From: Planctomycetota bacterium
GTDB taxonomy: Bacteria; Planctomycetota; Planctomycetia; Planctomycetales; Planctomycetaceae
Assembly (NCBI GenBank): GCA_003670925.1
Contig: QWQG01000020.1
Span: forward strand, 1-47,405
DNA: 47,405 nt
Direction: 5' to 3'
Shown one piece after another: positions 6,717 to 16,000 of this stretch. A program made the position numbers and the translations under genes. The notes under the pieces were generated by a model. It searched no databases and was not told the origin of the DNA. It was given only the letters and a program-made list of their open reading frames with translations. The stretch's first letter is position 1; each line of letters begins with the position of its first letter.

Positions 6717-8969
6717 GTGGCATATTTAGGCTTACATCGAAGACTGCGTCTGCAGATTCTCGTCTCAGTTTTTCTTGTTGCTTTATCAGTCGTTACGGAA
6801 CGGCAAAAGTCGTTTGCCGCAGACAATGCGACAGAGGTTACCGAAATTCGCAAGGCAGCAGATCCGGCAGCGGTCAAAACAATACATGCGATATCAGTGG
6901 ACGATGCGTTAAGTCAGGAGAATCAGCTCCTGGGTGTGGTGCATCCTGCTGAACCTGCAGTGCCTGACTTGGCGTTTATCCGTCGAATCTCGTTGGATTT
7001 GGTTGGCAGAATTCCGTCGAAGGAAGAGGTTGACGAGTTCTTGGCGTGGCCGGAACACGAGCGTCGCGAGCGGATGATTGAAAAACGAATGAATGACGAT
7101 CGCTTCGTGGATCGCTGGACCACGTTTTATGCGGACTTGCTGCGATTACGTTCGAATTCAGAAGGTGGATCAGCCACGATCGCCTACGTTCATCGTTCAT
7201 TATCCAACAACGTCCCATACGATGAACTTTGCCGTAACTTAATCTCGAAAAATGGCAAAGCGGGAGCGGTGCCAGAAGTGGGCTTCATTCTGGGTGATGG
7301 AGCCGACCCGATGGCTATGGCAGGAGTGACAGCTCAGGTCTTTTTGGGTGTGCGAGTTGCCTGCGCTCAGTGCCATGACCATCCGTTTGATGTATGGAAG
7401 CGGAAGGACTTTTATGAGCTGGCGGCTTTCTACGGGAAGACACGTCGGGTTGAAAGCCAGTTTACAAAAACGATTTATACAACCGAGGCCAACGAGTCAC
7501 TGGTACTTTGGCCACCGGAAGGCGTGGGCAAGATGGAAGATCGTAAGCCCATTACGCCTAGATTCCCTTTTGAACTATTGGCGGAAGATCATCCCAGTGT
7601 CGTCCGGTTGAATACTCGCCGGAAAGCTCTCGCTGAGGAAAAAGCTGCTTTGCTGGCGCAGCAGGAAGCGGCGTCGAAGCCCGATGATGGCTTGGACGAT
7701 CTTTTGGCGAATGCTGACAAGAAGGTCGAACGCAGCACGCGGGCCAACGATCGCGAGGAAAGCTTGGAGGAGGCCCGCTCAGAAGTCCGAAAAATCGGCG
7801 CATCTGGGGGACGTAACCTTGAGAGCGCGTGGCGAATGCAACTTGCGGAGCAGATTACGAGTCCACGAAATCGGTACTTCTCACGTTGCTTTGTGAATCG
7901 AGTCTGGTGCGAACTGATTGGTCGTGGATTTGTGAATCCGCTGGATGACTTCAATCAGACTAACCCACCCAGCCATCCACAGACTCTAGACTTTCTTGCC
8001 GACGAATTTGTGGCCAGCGGATACGATTTGAGGTCTCTGGTCAGTTCAATCGTGTCTAGCGAAGTGTATCAACGTGGTCACTCCACTGTGGTGGACGAAA
8101 AATTCCGTGGAGAACTTGAAAAATCATTTTTGGCGCTACCTGCACGCCGCATGAATAGTGAATCCTTGTATGACAGCATCGTCACTGCGGGGCATTTGTT
8201 TGAGGTGAAACATGCTGCCGGGAAAAACATGAAGACGGTCTGGAGTGAATTGCAAGTCACGAAACAACCATCTGGCGGTCAGGGTTTGGCGGCGATGTCG
8301 TTGACGGGGAGCAACGGTCAAGCGATGGATGGCAAGATGGCGGCGTCCAACGATGCCGCCGCCGAGCAATCTCCGGTATATAATCTGGAGGGAGCCATCG
8401 AACTGGACTTTGCAAAGATTCTGGAGGAGGTTCAGGAGGGCAACGACGAGGTCGTGGTCGAACAGATGAGCGCGATGTCGACAGAACAAATTGAGGCCGA
8501 ACGCATGCTGATGAAGTCTCAGGAAAATTCTTACGCGTACATTGAGCGATTCACACGGCAACAACTAGATGACAACCCGCTGTTTGCCAGTTCCTTCCGC
8601 ATGGCTTCTCCGGCAGATCCAGAACATTTTTTACGAGTGTTTGGGCAACCAGAGCGCGTCCAATTGGGTGAAACCAGAGATCATGCTCCATCCATGCGAC
8701 AGGCGCTGATGTTGCTCAACGGCAGACTCAGCCATGAAGCGGCCAGAGTTGGTGAACTCGAGCCCACACATGCCCTGTTGATTGGGCCGCAACAAAATTT
8801 GGGGCAGGCTGTGGAACTCGCCTACCTCGAGATTTTAACGCGTAGACCTTCGACTAGCGAAGCCTTGGAAGGTGTCGAGATGGTCAATGCCTCTGGAAAT
8901 CCACAGGAAGGCATGGGCGACTTGCGTTGGATTCTTCTTAACTGTAATGAATTTCGTTTTGTGCCATAA
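6717..8969 (+). CDS. DUF1549/DUF1553 planctomycete cytochrome-type protein
   Basis: A 750-residue exported protein: signal peptide (LQILVSVFLVALSVV), then a DUF1549 (PSCyt2) domain to about residue 250 and a DUF1553 (PSD1) domain over roughly 380-740. DUF1549 holds RRISLDLVGRIPS and CAQCHDHPFD, where Cys216, Cys219 and His220 make a CxxCH heme c site. DUF1553 holds FVNRVWCELIGRGFVNP and LPARRMNSESL. Between them is an acidic, Ala/Glu/Arg-rich probable coiled coil (about 300-365), and a low-complexity acidic insert is near 540-600. Family members occur in dozens of planctomycete paralogues next to DUF1501 genes, and their biochemical role is not established. The start is a GTG at 6717. The DUF1501 gene follows after 67 bp. 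Confidence 0.92.
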   Translation: MAYLGLHRRLRLQILVSVFLVALSVVTERQKSFAADNATEVTEIRKAADPAAVKTIHAISVDDALSQENQLLGVVHPAEPAVPDLAFIRRISLDLVGRIPSKEEVDEFLAWPEHERRERMIEKRMNDDRFVDRWTTFYADLLRLRSNSEGGSATIAYVHRSLSNNVPYDELCRNLISKNGKAGAVPEVGFILGDGADPMAMAGVTAQVFLGVRVACAQCHDHPFDVWKRKDFYELAAFYGKTRRVESQFTKTIYTTEANESLVLWPPEGVGKMEDRKPITPRFPFELLAEDHPSVVRLNTRRKALAEEKAALLAQQEAASKPDDGLDDLLANADKKVERSTRANDREESLEEARSEVRKIGASGGRNLESAWRMQLAEQITSPRNRYFSRCFVNRVWCELIGRGFVNPLDDFNQTNPPSHPQTLDFLADEFVASGYDLRSLVSSIVSSEVYQRGHSTVVDEKFRGELEKSFLALPARRMNSESLYDSIVTAGHLFEVKHAAGKNMKTVWSELQVTKQPSGGQGLAAMSLTGSNGQAMDGKMAASNDAAAEQSPVYNLEGAIELDFAKILEEVQEGNDEVVVEQMSAMSTEQIEAERMLMKSQENSYAYIERFTRQQLDDNPLFASSFRMASPADPEHFLRVFGQPERVQLGETRDHAPSMRQALMLLNGRLSHEAARVGELEPTHALLIGPQQNLGQAVELAYLEILTRRPSTSEALEGVEMVNASGNPQEGMGDLRWILLNCNEFRFVP

Positions 8970-9036
8970 AAGTTTACCGTCAGATTGTGTTGAAAGCTCG
9001 TTTACTTATGTCCGATGTGAAATAGGGAGTTTGCTG

Positions 9037-10293
9037 ATGAAACCATGTCTTGGATACCAAATGAGTCGTCGGTCGATGCTGGGGGCCTCTGGCGCGACAC
9101 TCTTCGGCCTGCAGTTATCGGAGCTGATTGCCCGTGCTGGGGAAGCCCAGCAGACAAAGGCTGAACATGTCATTTTCTTTTGGAACGGCGGGGGAATGAG
9201 TCATTTGGATACGTGGGATCCAAAGCCTGGTTCCCCGAGTCAGGGAGAGTTGAATCCAATTGAGACATCGGTCCCTGGAATTCAGATTTCCGAAATCTTC
9301 CCGCAACTTGCGAAGCAGATGCACCACTGTGCCCTTGTGCGGTCCATCGCCGGGACCCAAGGCGATCACGGACTTGGCACATACAACGTGCAAACCAGCT
9401 ATTTGCAAACCCCGAATATTGTGCATCCAGGATTCGGCTCAGTGGTTGTCCACGAGAAACCAAAAATGGGCGATCTTCCGTCCTTTGTTTCGATCAGTGG
9501 TCGGGCACCGCGTGCCAGCTATCTCGGTCAAGCGTGCGAAGCGTACTTTGTTGGTGCTCCAGGTGAGCGTGATCCGTATCTCGCCTTTCCGGAAGGCATC
9601 ACTCAAGTTCGTGGAAACGATCGACTTGACGCACTTGCTCGGTTTAATGATCGCTATGGTTCCCGAAATCCGGGTGAATCGAATGTCGCCACAAAAACGG
9701 CCATCGATGATGCCGTGAAGCTGATGCGAAGCCCCGCACTCTCAGCCTTTGAACTCGATAAAGTTCCCACCACGATGCTCAATCGATACGGCGACAATAC
9801 CTTCGGGCGAGGCGTTCTACTAGCGAAACAACTCGTGGAAACTGGCGTCCGCTTCGTGCAGGTTAATCGCGGGGGGTTCGATACACACACGGCAAACTTT
9901 CCAGCCATGAGGGCACATGGTGCTGTGATGGACCCGGCGCTCGCATCGCTCATTGAAGATCTGGCTGAATCCGGATTACTCAAGAAGACATTAATCGTCA
10001 TGCTAAGTGAATTCGGACGAACGCCAGACGTCAACGAAGACGCAGGCCGAGATCACTGGTCTGACGTGTTTAGTTGCTTTGTGGCCGGGGGCGGGATCAC
10101 AGGAGGAAAAGTAATTGGTTCCTCGGATGAAAACGGATACGCGCCAAAGGATAACCCCGTTAAAGTGGCCGACCTGCATGCGACATTCTGTCAGTCACTG
10201 GGAATCGACTCCATGAAAGAGGTCATGACGCCGCTGCAACGACCAATGAAGCTTGTCGATAACGGAAAACCAATTGCGGATCTGTTTGCTTAG
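9037..10293 (+). CDS. DUF1501 family exported protein
   Basis: A 418-residue DUF1501 protein, a family with an alkaline phosphatase/sulfatase-like fold. The N-terminus has a Tat-like MSRRSMLGAS motif just after the start. Conserved blocks are FFWNGGGMSHLDTWDPKP, GDHGLGTYNVQT, VNRGGFDTHT, LSEFGRTPDVN and GRDHWSDVFSC, with the Asp/His residues that bind metals in the superfamily. AGGGAG lies 6-7 bp before the ATG at 9037, which excludes a longer upstream frame that overlaps the preceding gene. It forms an operon with the DUF1549/1553 gene, the usual planctomycete pairing, and transcription ends at the hairpin at 10369-10405. Substrate unknown. Confidence 0.92.
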   Translation: MKPCLGYQMSRRSMLGASGATLFGLQLSELIARAGEAQQTKAEHVIFFWNGGGMSHLDTWDPKPGSPSQGELNPIETSVPGIQISEIFPQLAKQMHHCALVRSIAGTQGDHGLGTYNVQTSYLQTPNIVHPGFGSVVVHEKPKMGDLPSFVSISGRAPRASYLGQACEAYFVGAPGERDPYLAFPEGITQVRGNDRLDALARFNDRYGSRNPGESNVATKTAIDDAVKLMRSPALSAFELDKVPTTMLNRYGDNTFGRGVLLAKQLVETGVRFVQVNRGGFDTHTANFPAMRAHGAVMDPALASLIEDLAESGLLKKTLIVMLSEFGRTPDVNEDAGRDHWSDVFSCFVAGGGITGGKVIGSSDENGYAPKDNPVKVADLHATFCQSLGIDSMKEVMTPLQRPMKLVDNGKPIADLFA

Positions 10294-10368
10294 CATTTGT
10301 TTGCCAAGAATCAGTGGCCAGAGAGGATGGAGATTCTCTGGTGTCGATTAAACTTGGTACATGATTTA

Positions 10369-10405
10369 GGGTCGGCTCGACATTTGCTGGGCCGACCCTT
10401 TTTTT
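10369..10405 (+). terminator. Rho-independent terminator
   Basis: GGGTCGGC (10369-10376) pairs perfectly with GCCGACCC (10391-10398) around a 14-nt loop and is followed by 7 T. It separates the DUF1549/DUF1501 operon from the large TPR/ExbBD operon. Confidence 0.9.
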
Positions 10406-10435
10406 GGGCATTAGAAGCTGTCATGTTCGATTTCC

Positions 10436-10450
10436 CGCCACAATGTGGCG
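10436..10450 (+). promoter_or_regulatory. Leader hairpin upstream of the TPR/ExbBD operon
   Basis: CGCCAC and GTGGCG form a perfect 6-bp stem with a 3-nt AAT loop, ending 23 bp before the GTG start at 10474. It could be an operator or an mRNA leader structure. The first gene has no strong ribosome-binding site. Confidence 0.4.
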
Positions 10451-10473
10451 TTCTCCAAAAGAAGTAGCTGGAC

Positions 10474-12993
10474 GTGAGCGTATCTCGCAGGTCTCAAAGA
10501 TTGCTGTTCATCCTAACAGCATTGACAGCTCGTGGGTTCTCCGATTTTGGCGGGCCAATTCTAGCCGCACAGGAGTCACCTGCGGAATTGCCCAGCCCGG
10601 CTGGCACTGACAGTGGTCTCCGCGGTTCGATCGTTGAAGATCGGACGGCATCCAAACTGATTGAAGCGGGTGATGCCCGCATGGATGCGAACGAACCTGA
10701 CAAAGCCATCGAGATCTGGGATTCGGTTCTCGAACGATATCCTCGCAGCCGCTACCGTTTTTTAGCTCACATGCGGTTGGGGCAATACTACCTCGAAAAA
10801 GATCGAGCGTACGAAAAGGCGCGACTCCACTTCGAAGCTGCAGCCAGTGAGGAGAACTCCGACGAGGAGCAGCGAGCCGACGCGACCCTGCGCCTGGGGA
10901 TCTCACATTTCGAAGCACGCAACCATGGTAAGTGCTTTCAAACGATGCGCGATGTCATTGAGAAGTTCCCGGTGAGTCCACAAGTCAATGAGGCCTATTA
11001 TTACATTGGGCTCGCCCACTTCCAGCTCGGGCACTATAGCCGCGCGATATCCTCGCTTGAAAATGTGGGGACCAACGTATCCGAATCCGACGGCATGATT
11101 CCCAAAGCTGAAGTTGGCAAACGCTTTTTCATCCGGATCGAAGACGCGGATCTTGCGGTGCTGGAAACCAATCAAGCGATCGATGTGAAAGTCGAGACGC
11201 AATCGGGTGATGTAGAACTGGTCAAATGCTACCCGGTCGGTAGGAACGTCCGGATTGCCCTTGGAAGTATCGCCACGGCTTTGGGAAAGACGCTACCAGG
11301 GAATGGTCGTCTAGAAGTAATTGGGAACGATGAAGTCCAGATTACATATGTGGATTCGCACACTGCCGATCGAACTTTTGATCGTGCGGTTGCGAAAAAA
11401 GTATCGGTCGTCAGTAATGCCATGGTACAAGTGATGGATGGAGCGTTTAACGAAACGTTGCAGGGAGTCGTTCTTGATAAGCCCGTCAATCTGCAGGTGA
11501 TCGATTTAGATCGTGATTTGAGTGATGTTGCCGAGTCTCTGAAGGCCGTCGTCGAAGTCTATCGCGCGAGGACGGAAGAAGAACTGGAAGAGGAAGCGAT
11601 CGCCAAACAACAGGCAATCACTGCAACGCCAACATCGCCCGGAGCCGCTGTCGCAACTCCCGATGGCTCAGATTCCGAGGAAGAAATTGAACGCTTGAAA
11701 CGAATTGACGGAATCGAAGTCACTTTCACCGAAGCCGCGATTAAAGCCAGCTTGGTGCCCACATTACCCAATGCGGGTGATGCGAAAGGAGGTGGCAGCA
11801 GTTCGATCCAGGCTACGGAAGAACCACGATCCACCACGGCACCGCCACCTGTTGCAGGGGACAACAAAGACCTGCAAGCAGTGACAACGACCATTCCTAG
11901 TAAAGTCGCTCCTGCGGATGTTGAAACTGGTGACACAACTCCTTCTGTCCCCGCATCCTCAGAACCTGTGGACGATGGCTCGGTACACAGCGGGATCTTT
12001 CGCGGTAGTGTCCAGCTAACAAAGTCAGCTGAGGCAGTTGCCGACAACGATCAACTAGAAGCGTTGCCCGGTGACATCATTCGGATCACGTACATGGATG
12101 ATCGCAATCTATCCACCGATCCCAGAAGCATCATCACCGACGTACGATCTATCGAAGGAAATCTGGGGGGGGTCCGAGTCACACGCGCCTTGATTTCCGA
12201 TGAAGAATTACGAGTCAGAACCAAGTTAAAGACGGCTGATGCTTTAATGAACATTGGCAATCGCTATAAAGAATTCGGACTTGGAGAAAATGCCGACTAC
12301 AAGTACCAGAGTGCTCTGCAGGTTTGCGAAGAAATCATGCAGGAAGCCACGCAGACTGGCGGTCAGCTGTTGGAAGAAACGTACGTGCAGCTCTGGCGGA
12401 TTTATTTTGCAATGGATCAACTCGATCTGGCGGCTGTCATGGCTTCGCGGTTGCAGCGGGAATTCCCAGAGAGCGGCTTTGTTGATGATGCTCTGCTGCA
12501 ACTCGCAGACGTCGCCCGTAAACAGAAAAACTACAATCGGGCAATTGGGATTTACGCACGGCTCGTGAATATGCAGACGAGCCAACTTTGTGGTGATGCT
12601 CAATTTGGGATTGCTGAGTGCTACGACGAAATGGCAGTGGACGCGCCTGAGCAGCAGGCAAACCAATTCTACGATCGTGCCTTTCAGGAATATAAGAAAG
12701 TGTTCGACCAGTACCCGGACAGTGGTCGCGTTGGAGAAGCTGTGGCAAAGATGGCCAACTATTACTATCGCCAAAAGGATTACACACGCGCGATTGATAC
12801 GTTTGAAACTGTTTTGGCCAGCCATCCAGATGCGAGATTTTTGGACGTGATTCTCTTCAACTATGGCCGCTGCTTGTACCGGATGAACCGCAAAGACGAC
12901 GCTCGCCGGCGTTTCGATCAATTGATTTCAGACTACCCCGAAAGCCCGTTGGCAGTTGATGCGAAAAAAATCTCTGAAGCGTTGAACAAATAA
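10474..12993 (+). CDS. Large exported TPR protein with acidic beta modules
   Basis: 839 residues. A signal-like N-terminus (RLLFILTALTARGF, then LAAQ) is followed by TPR repeats of the periplasmic YbgF/BamD style (about 55-205: KAIEIWDSVLERYP, GKCFQTMRDVIEKFP). Next is a beta-rich region (about 205-580) with units IRIEDADLAVLETNQA, VIDLDRDLSD and the closing motif GDIIRITYMDDRN near residue 533, interrupted by a Thr/Ser/Pro/Glu-rich linker (about 370-505). A second TPR array follows (about 583-835). The same TPR-beta module-TPR order recurs in the 2435-aa neighbour, so the two are partial paralogues. GTG start at 10474. First gene of the nine-gene operon. A structural, scaffold-like role in the envelope is inferred; no enzyme domain is seen. 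Confidence 0.82.
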   Translation: MSVSRRSQRLLFILTALTARGFSDFGGPILAAQESPAELPSPAGTDSGLRGSIVEDRTASKLIEAGDARMDANEPDKAIEIWDSVLERYPRSRYRFLAHMRLGQYYLEKDRAYEKARLHFEAAASEENSDEEQRADATLRLGISHFEARNHGKCFQTMRDVIEKFPVSPQVNEAYYYIGLAHFQLGHYSRAISSLENVGTNVSESDGMIPKAEVGKRFFIRIEDADLAVLETNQAIDVKVETQSGDVELVKCYPVGRNVRIALGSIATALGKTLPGNGRLEVIGNDEVQITYVDSHTADRTFDRAVAKKVSVVSNAMVQVMDGAFNETLQGVVLDKPVNLQVIDLDRDLSDVAESLKAVVEVYRARTEEELEEEAIAKQQAITATPTSPGAAVATPDGSDSEEEIERLKRIDGIEVTFTEAAIKASLVPTLPNAGDAKGGGSSSIQATEEPRSTTAPPPVAGDNKDLQAVTTTIPSKVAPADVETGDTTPSVPASSEPVDDGSVHSGIFRGSVQLTKSAEAVADNDQLEALPGDIIRITYMDDRNLSTDPRSIITDVRSIEGNLGGVRVTRALISDEELRVRTKLKTADALMNIGNRYKEFGLGENADYKYQSALQVCEEIMQEATQTGGQLLEETYVQLWRIYFAMDQLDLAAVMASRLQREFPESGFVDDALLQLADVARKQKNYNRAIGIYARLVNMQTSQLCGDAQFGIAECYDEMAVDAPEQQANQFYDRAFQEYKKVFDQYPDSGRVGEAVAKMANYYYRQKDYTRAIDTFETVLASHPDARFLDVILFNYGRCLYRMNRKDDARRRFDQLISDYPESPLAVDAKKISEALNK

Positions 12994-13029
12994 CGCTATG
13001 AAATCGTCCTGCCTATTGTGACATGTTTT

Positions 13030-13062
13030 ACAGCACACCGAGCGACGTTCGAAGAGTGCTGT
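13030..13062 (+). terminator. Intercistronic hairpin, possible weak terminator
   Basis: ACAGCAC (13030-13036) pairs with GTGCTGT (13056-13062) around a 19-nt loop and is followed by a T-rich stretch (GTTTTGTTT). It lies between the two large TPR genes and may attenuate read-through or process the mRNA. The long loop makes efficient termination doubtful. Confidence 0.4.
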
Positions 13063-13086
13063 GTTTTGTTTAAAGAGGAATTCCGG

Positions 13087-16000
13087 ATGAAACGCAGTGC
13101 AGGATATCTCATTGCATTTTTGGCGATTTTGAACGGACAATTTGAACGGACATTGAATGGTCAAGCGAAGACCACTGGGTCGGATACGGCTGAGCAAGGC
13201 GTCGATAACGTTTCACGTCAGGCCATGCAACTTGAAACTGAACTCAGCAAATTCCAGGCAACGACCCCTGAGGCGGCCGATGTCATGGTTCGGCTCGCTG
13301 AGGTTTACCACGCGAATCAACGAGTTTTCGGGCTGATCCGCGTGACGCAGCGTTTTGTCAACGCTCATCCGCAGGACACACGCCATGCCGACATGATGGT
13401 GAAACTCATTGACGGGCTGGAATCCGTTTCCCGCAACAAGGAAGTGGCAGCGACGTGCCGCCAATTCCTTGCGCATTATCCGACTGCTCCAAAATGCGCT
13501 GAGATCGAAGTCCGGTTGGCTGATGCCTTGCAGCAGATGCCGAATGAATATGATGCGACTGGGGATGCCTGTCGCGCGGTCTGGTTGCGGCAACCGCAGA
13601 CAGATTTGGGGAAGCGTTATGCGATTCTCGCGATGACATATTACGCAGCCTACAACGACAAAAACACCTACTCTAAGGCTGCCATGTTCGGCGACCAGAT
13701 GCTAGATTCGATGCCAGTCGATGGATTTCTGGACGCAATGACTTGGCAGGGTGTTGCGCAGTGGCGGCGAGGCAGCGAGTGGGCCAAAGCCAATGCAACG
13801 TCGTTGAAGATGTTAAGTAAAGGACTCCCGCTTGATCAGACGCGAGTTCGTCAACAGCATTACTGGATCGCGCAGAGTTACGGCTACCTTGGACAGTGGG
13901 CTAACAGCGTTGTCAGCTATCGCCAAGCTCGCGCGATTCAGGACGACACGGACGTCCATTATCAGCTTGCAGTTGCCATGTACAATGATGCGGCGATTAA
14001 AGCGGTCGAGCTGGAACCGTTGGTCAATGAGTTCTTCCAGAAGTATCCAGATAAGCCCGAGCGTTTGTACTTGCGGAGCTTGCTCGCCCTGAAGTATGAA
14101 AGGGACGGGGATAAGGCGACGGCTCACAGGATGTTTGGGGAGCTGCTGCCATTCAACGCTTCACTGAACTCGAACGCCGCGGCATTCCTACGGACCGATC
14201 CGAACCCGACTCCTAACTTTCCGGCCCTAGAGGCGGTTTTAGTTCAGGCGATCGCCAGCAATCCCAGCGATTATGAGCGGGCCTTTCTCCGTTACGTTTT
14301 GGCATTTGAGGTGTATCGCGACCGTATGAAAGATGACGCAAAAATGCGAGCGGTGCTACGGCAGATGATTTCAGAGTCGCCGACCAACGACACTTATGTC
14401 AGCACTGCTATCGACACGCTGTTGTACACGCCTGAAAACGAGCAGTCATTTCAGTCCGATGTTGCCTTGATCCTAAAGGCGCGTCGTGATTTCGTTGAAA
14501 TGGCGGCGTTTCGCGGAATGCTGGCGAACTGGCAGCAACAGGCAGCAAAGAACGATCTGCATAAGGCTCATGCTGAGATTGTCAAAGCGAGACTGGCTGA
14601 CGCCGACCAAGATATCGTTATGCGACACTGGATCATTGGAGAATCAACCGACGCGGCTGCACCGCAATCCCGGGATCATCTCATCCTGACGCAACTCGGT
14701 GCACTCAATGACAAACAGTTCCAGCAACTGATGTCGCAGCAAGCGTATTATCTGCGTCACTATGCACCGACTGATCAGCGTGCCAACTGCGTCTCGCTCT
14801 ATGGAAAGCTGGCTCAAAAGTTTCCGAAGGACGAAACCTATGCTGTTGCGTGGCTCCAGTCGGCCACTGATCATGGTCCAGTGGATGTTGGCAAAGCGGC
14901 AGCCGAACATATGATGACGTTCACGATTCCGGTGAATAGTGCGGACCTTTACCGTCGTCTCGCACTGACAGCGGAACAGAATAAAGACCCAGAGTTGATG
15001 AAAAGGGTGCTGAACTGGGTCGTTGCCACCGAGTTACGTCTTGGGCTGAGTCAGGGCTATGCGTATTCTATCGGTGACGCGCTCGTCAATCAGGGGTTTG
15101 TGTCAGAGGGCATGGCCTATTGGAGATCGCATCTGTCCGTCGACGTGAATCAATACGATTCCCTGTATTGCGCGACACGCATCCTCACGCGGTTGGTTGG
15201 TGCCGAGCGAATTCAGTTTATGAATGAACTGATGCAGCTGAACACCATCTATCACGGCGCCTATGCCACGTGGCTAGCTGACGAGTATTTTAAGGCAGGG
15301 GACTTCGCAAAACTTCAGCAGGTACTCCAGATCGCGCGTCAGAAACAGGATCAGAAGTTGTATAGTCCTTGGTCAGTGGACAGCACCATTCCGATCCTGT
15401 GGATCCACGCTCTGCGTAGTAAAGTCGATGCAACAGAGGCGGACAAGCGATTGGTGTTCGGTGCTGTACGTGATTTTAAGTATGGCTTGTCCGAAGCCGT
15501 TGCTGAACTTGCGATCTCAGAAATGGGAGCAACTAAGCAAGAAGTCTCGCCGGAAGCGTATCTCCTCACACTCCAGAAAATGACGCGTCTGGCAGGCGAC
15601 ACGACGACCGACTGGGATCAGTTGAACATTTTCGTACAGTCGGCACTCGCCCGGAAGGACTATGTCACGGCAGCCACGCTGCTGACAGGTATGCTTTCGA
15701 ACGTTCCACAGGTTGATGAGGCTCGGAAGCAGACCGCTCGTGAGTTGGTCGCCCAAAGTTACTCCCGTGTTGGAGGAGTGGGTGTTACGATCGATGAAAA
15801 GAGTGAGATCGCACCGTTGCTCCAAGCCGGTCTCCATCTTCGACTTGGCGATGAAAGTTTGGCGTGGGATACGTATCAGAAGAACATCGCCCTGTTTGAT
15901 CAACATCGGTATGAAGTCCCCGCCGACCTGATGCTGTTTGTCTGCAATCGGCATATCGTCGCTGGCGGAGATGAAAACCATAACCGCGTGGAAGATCTGC

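Noticed and set aside
8872-9036. Upstream extension of the first DUF1501 gene overlapping DUF1549
   Set aside because: A good ribosome-binding site precedes ATG 9037 and the Tat-like motif follows it at once.
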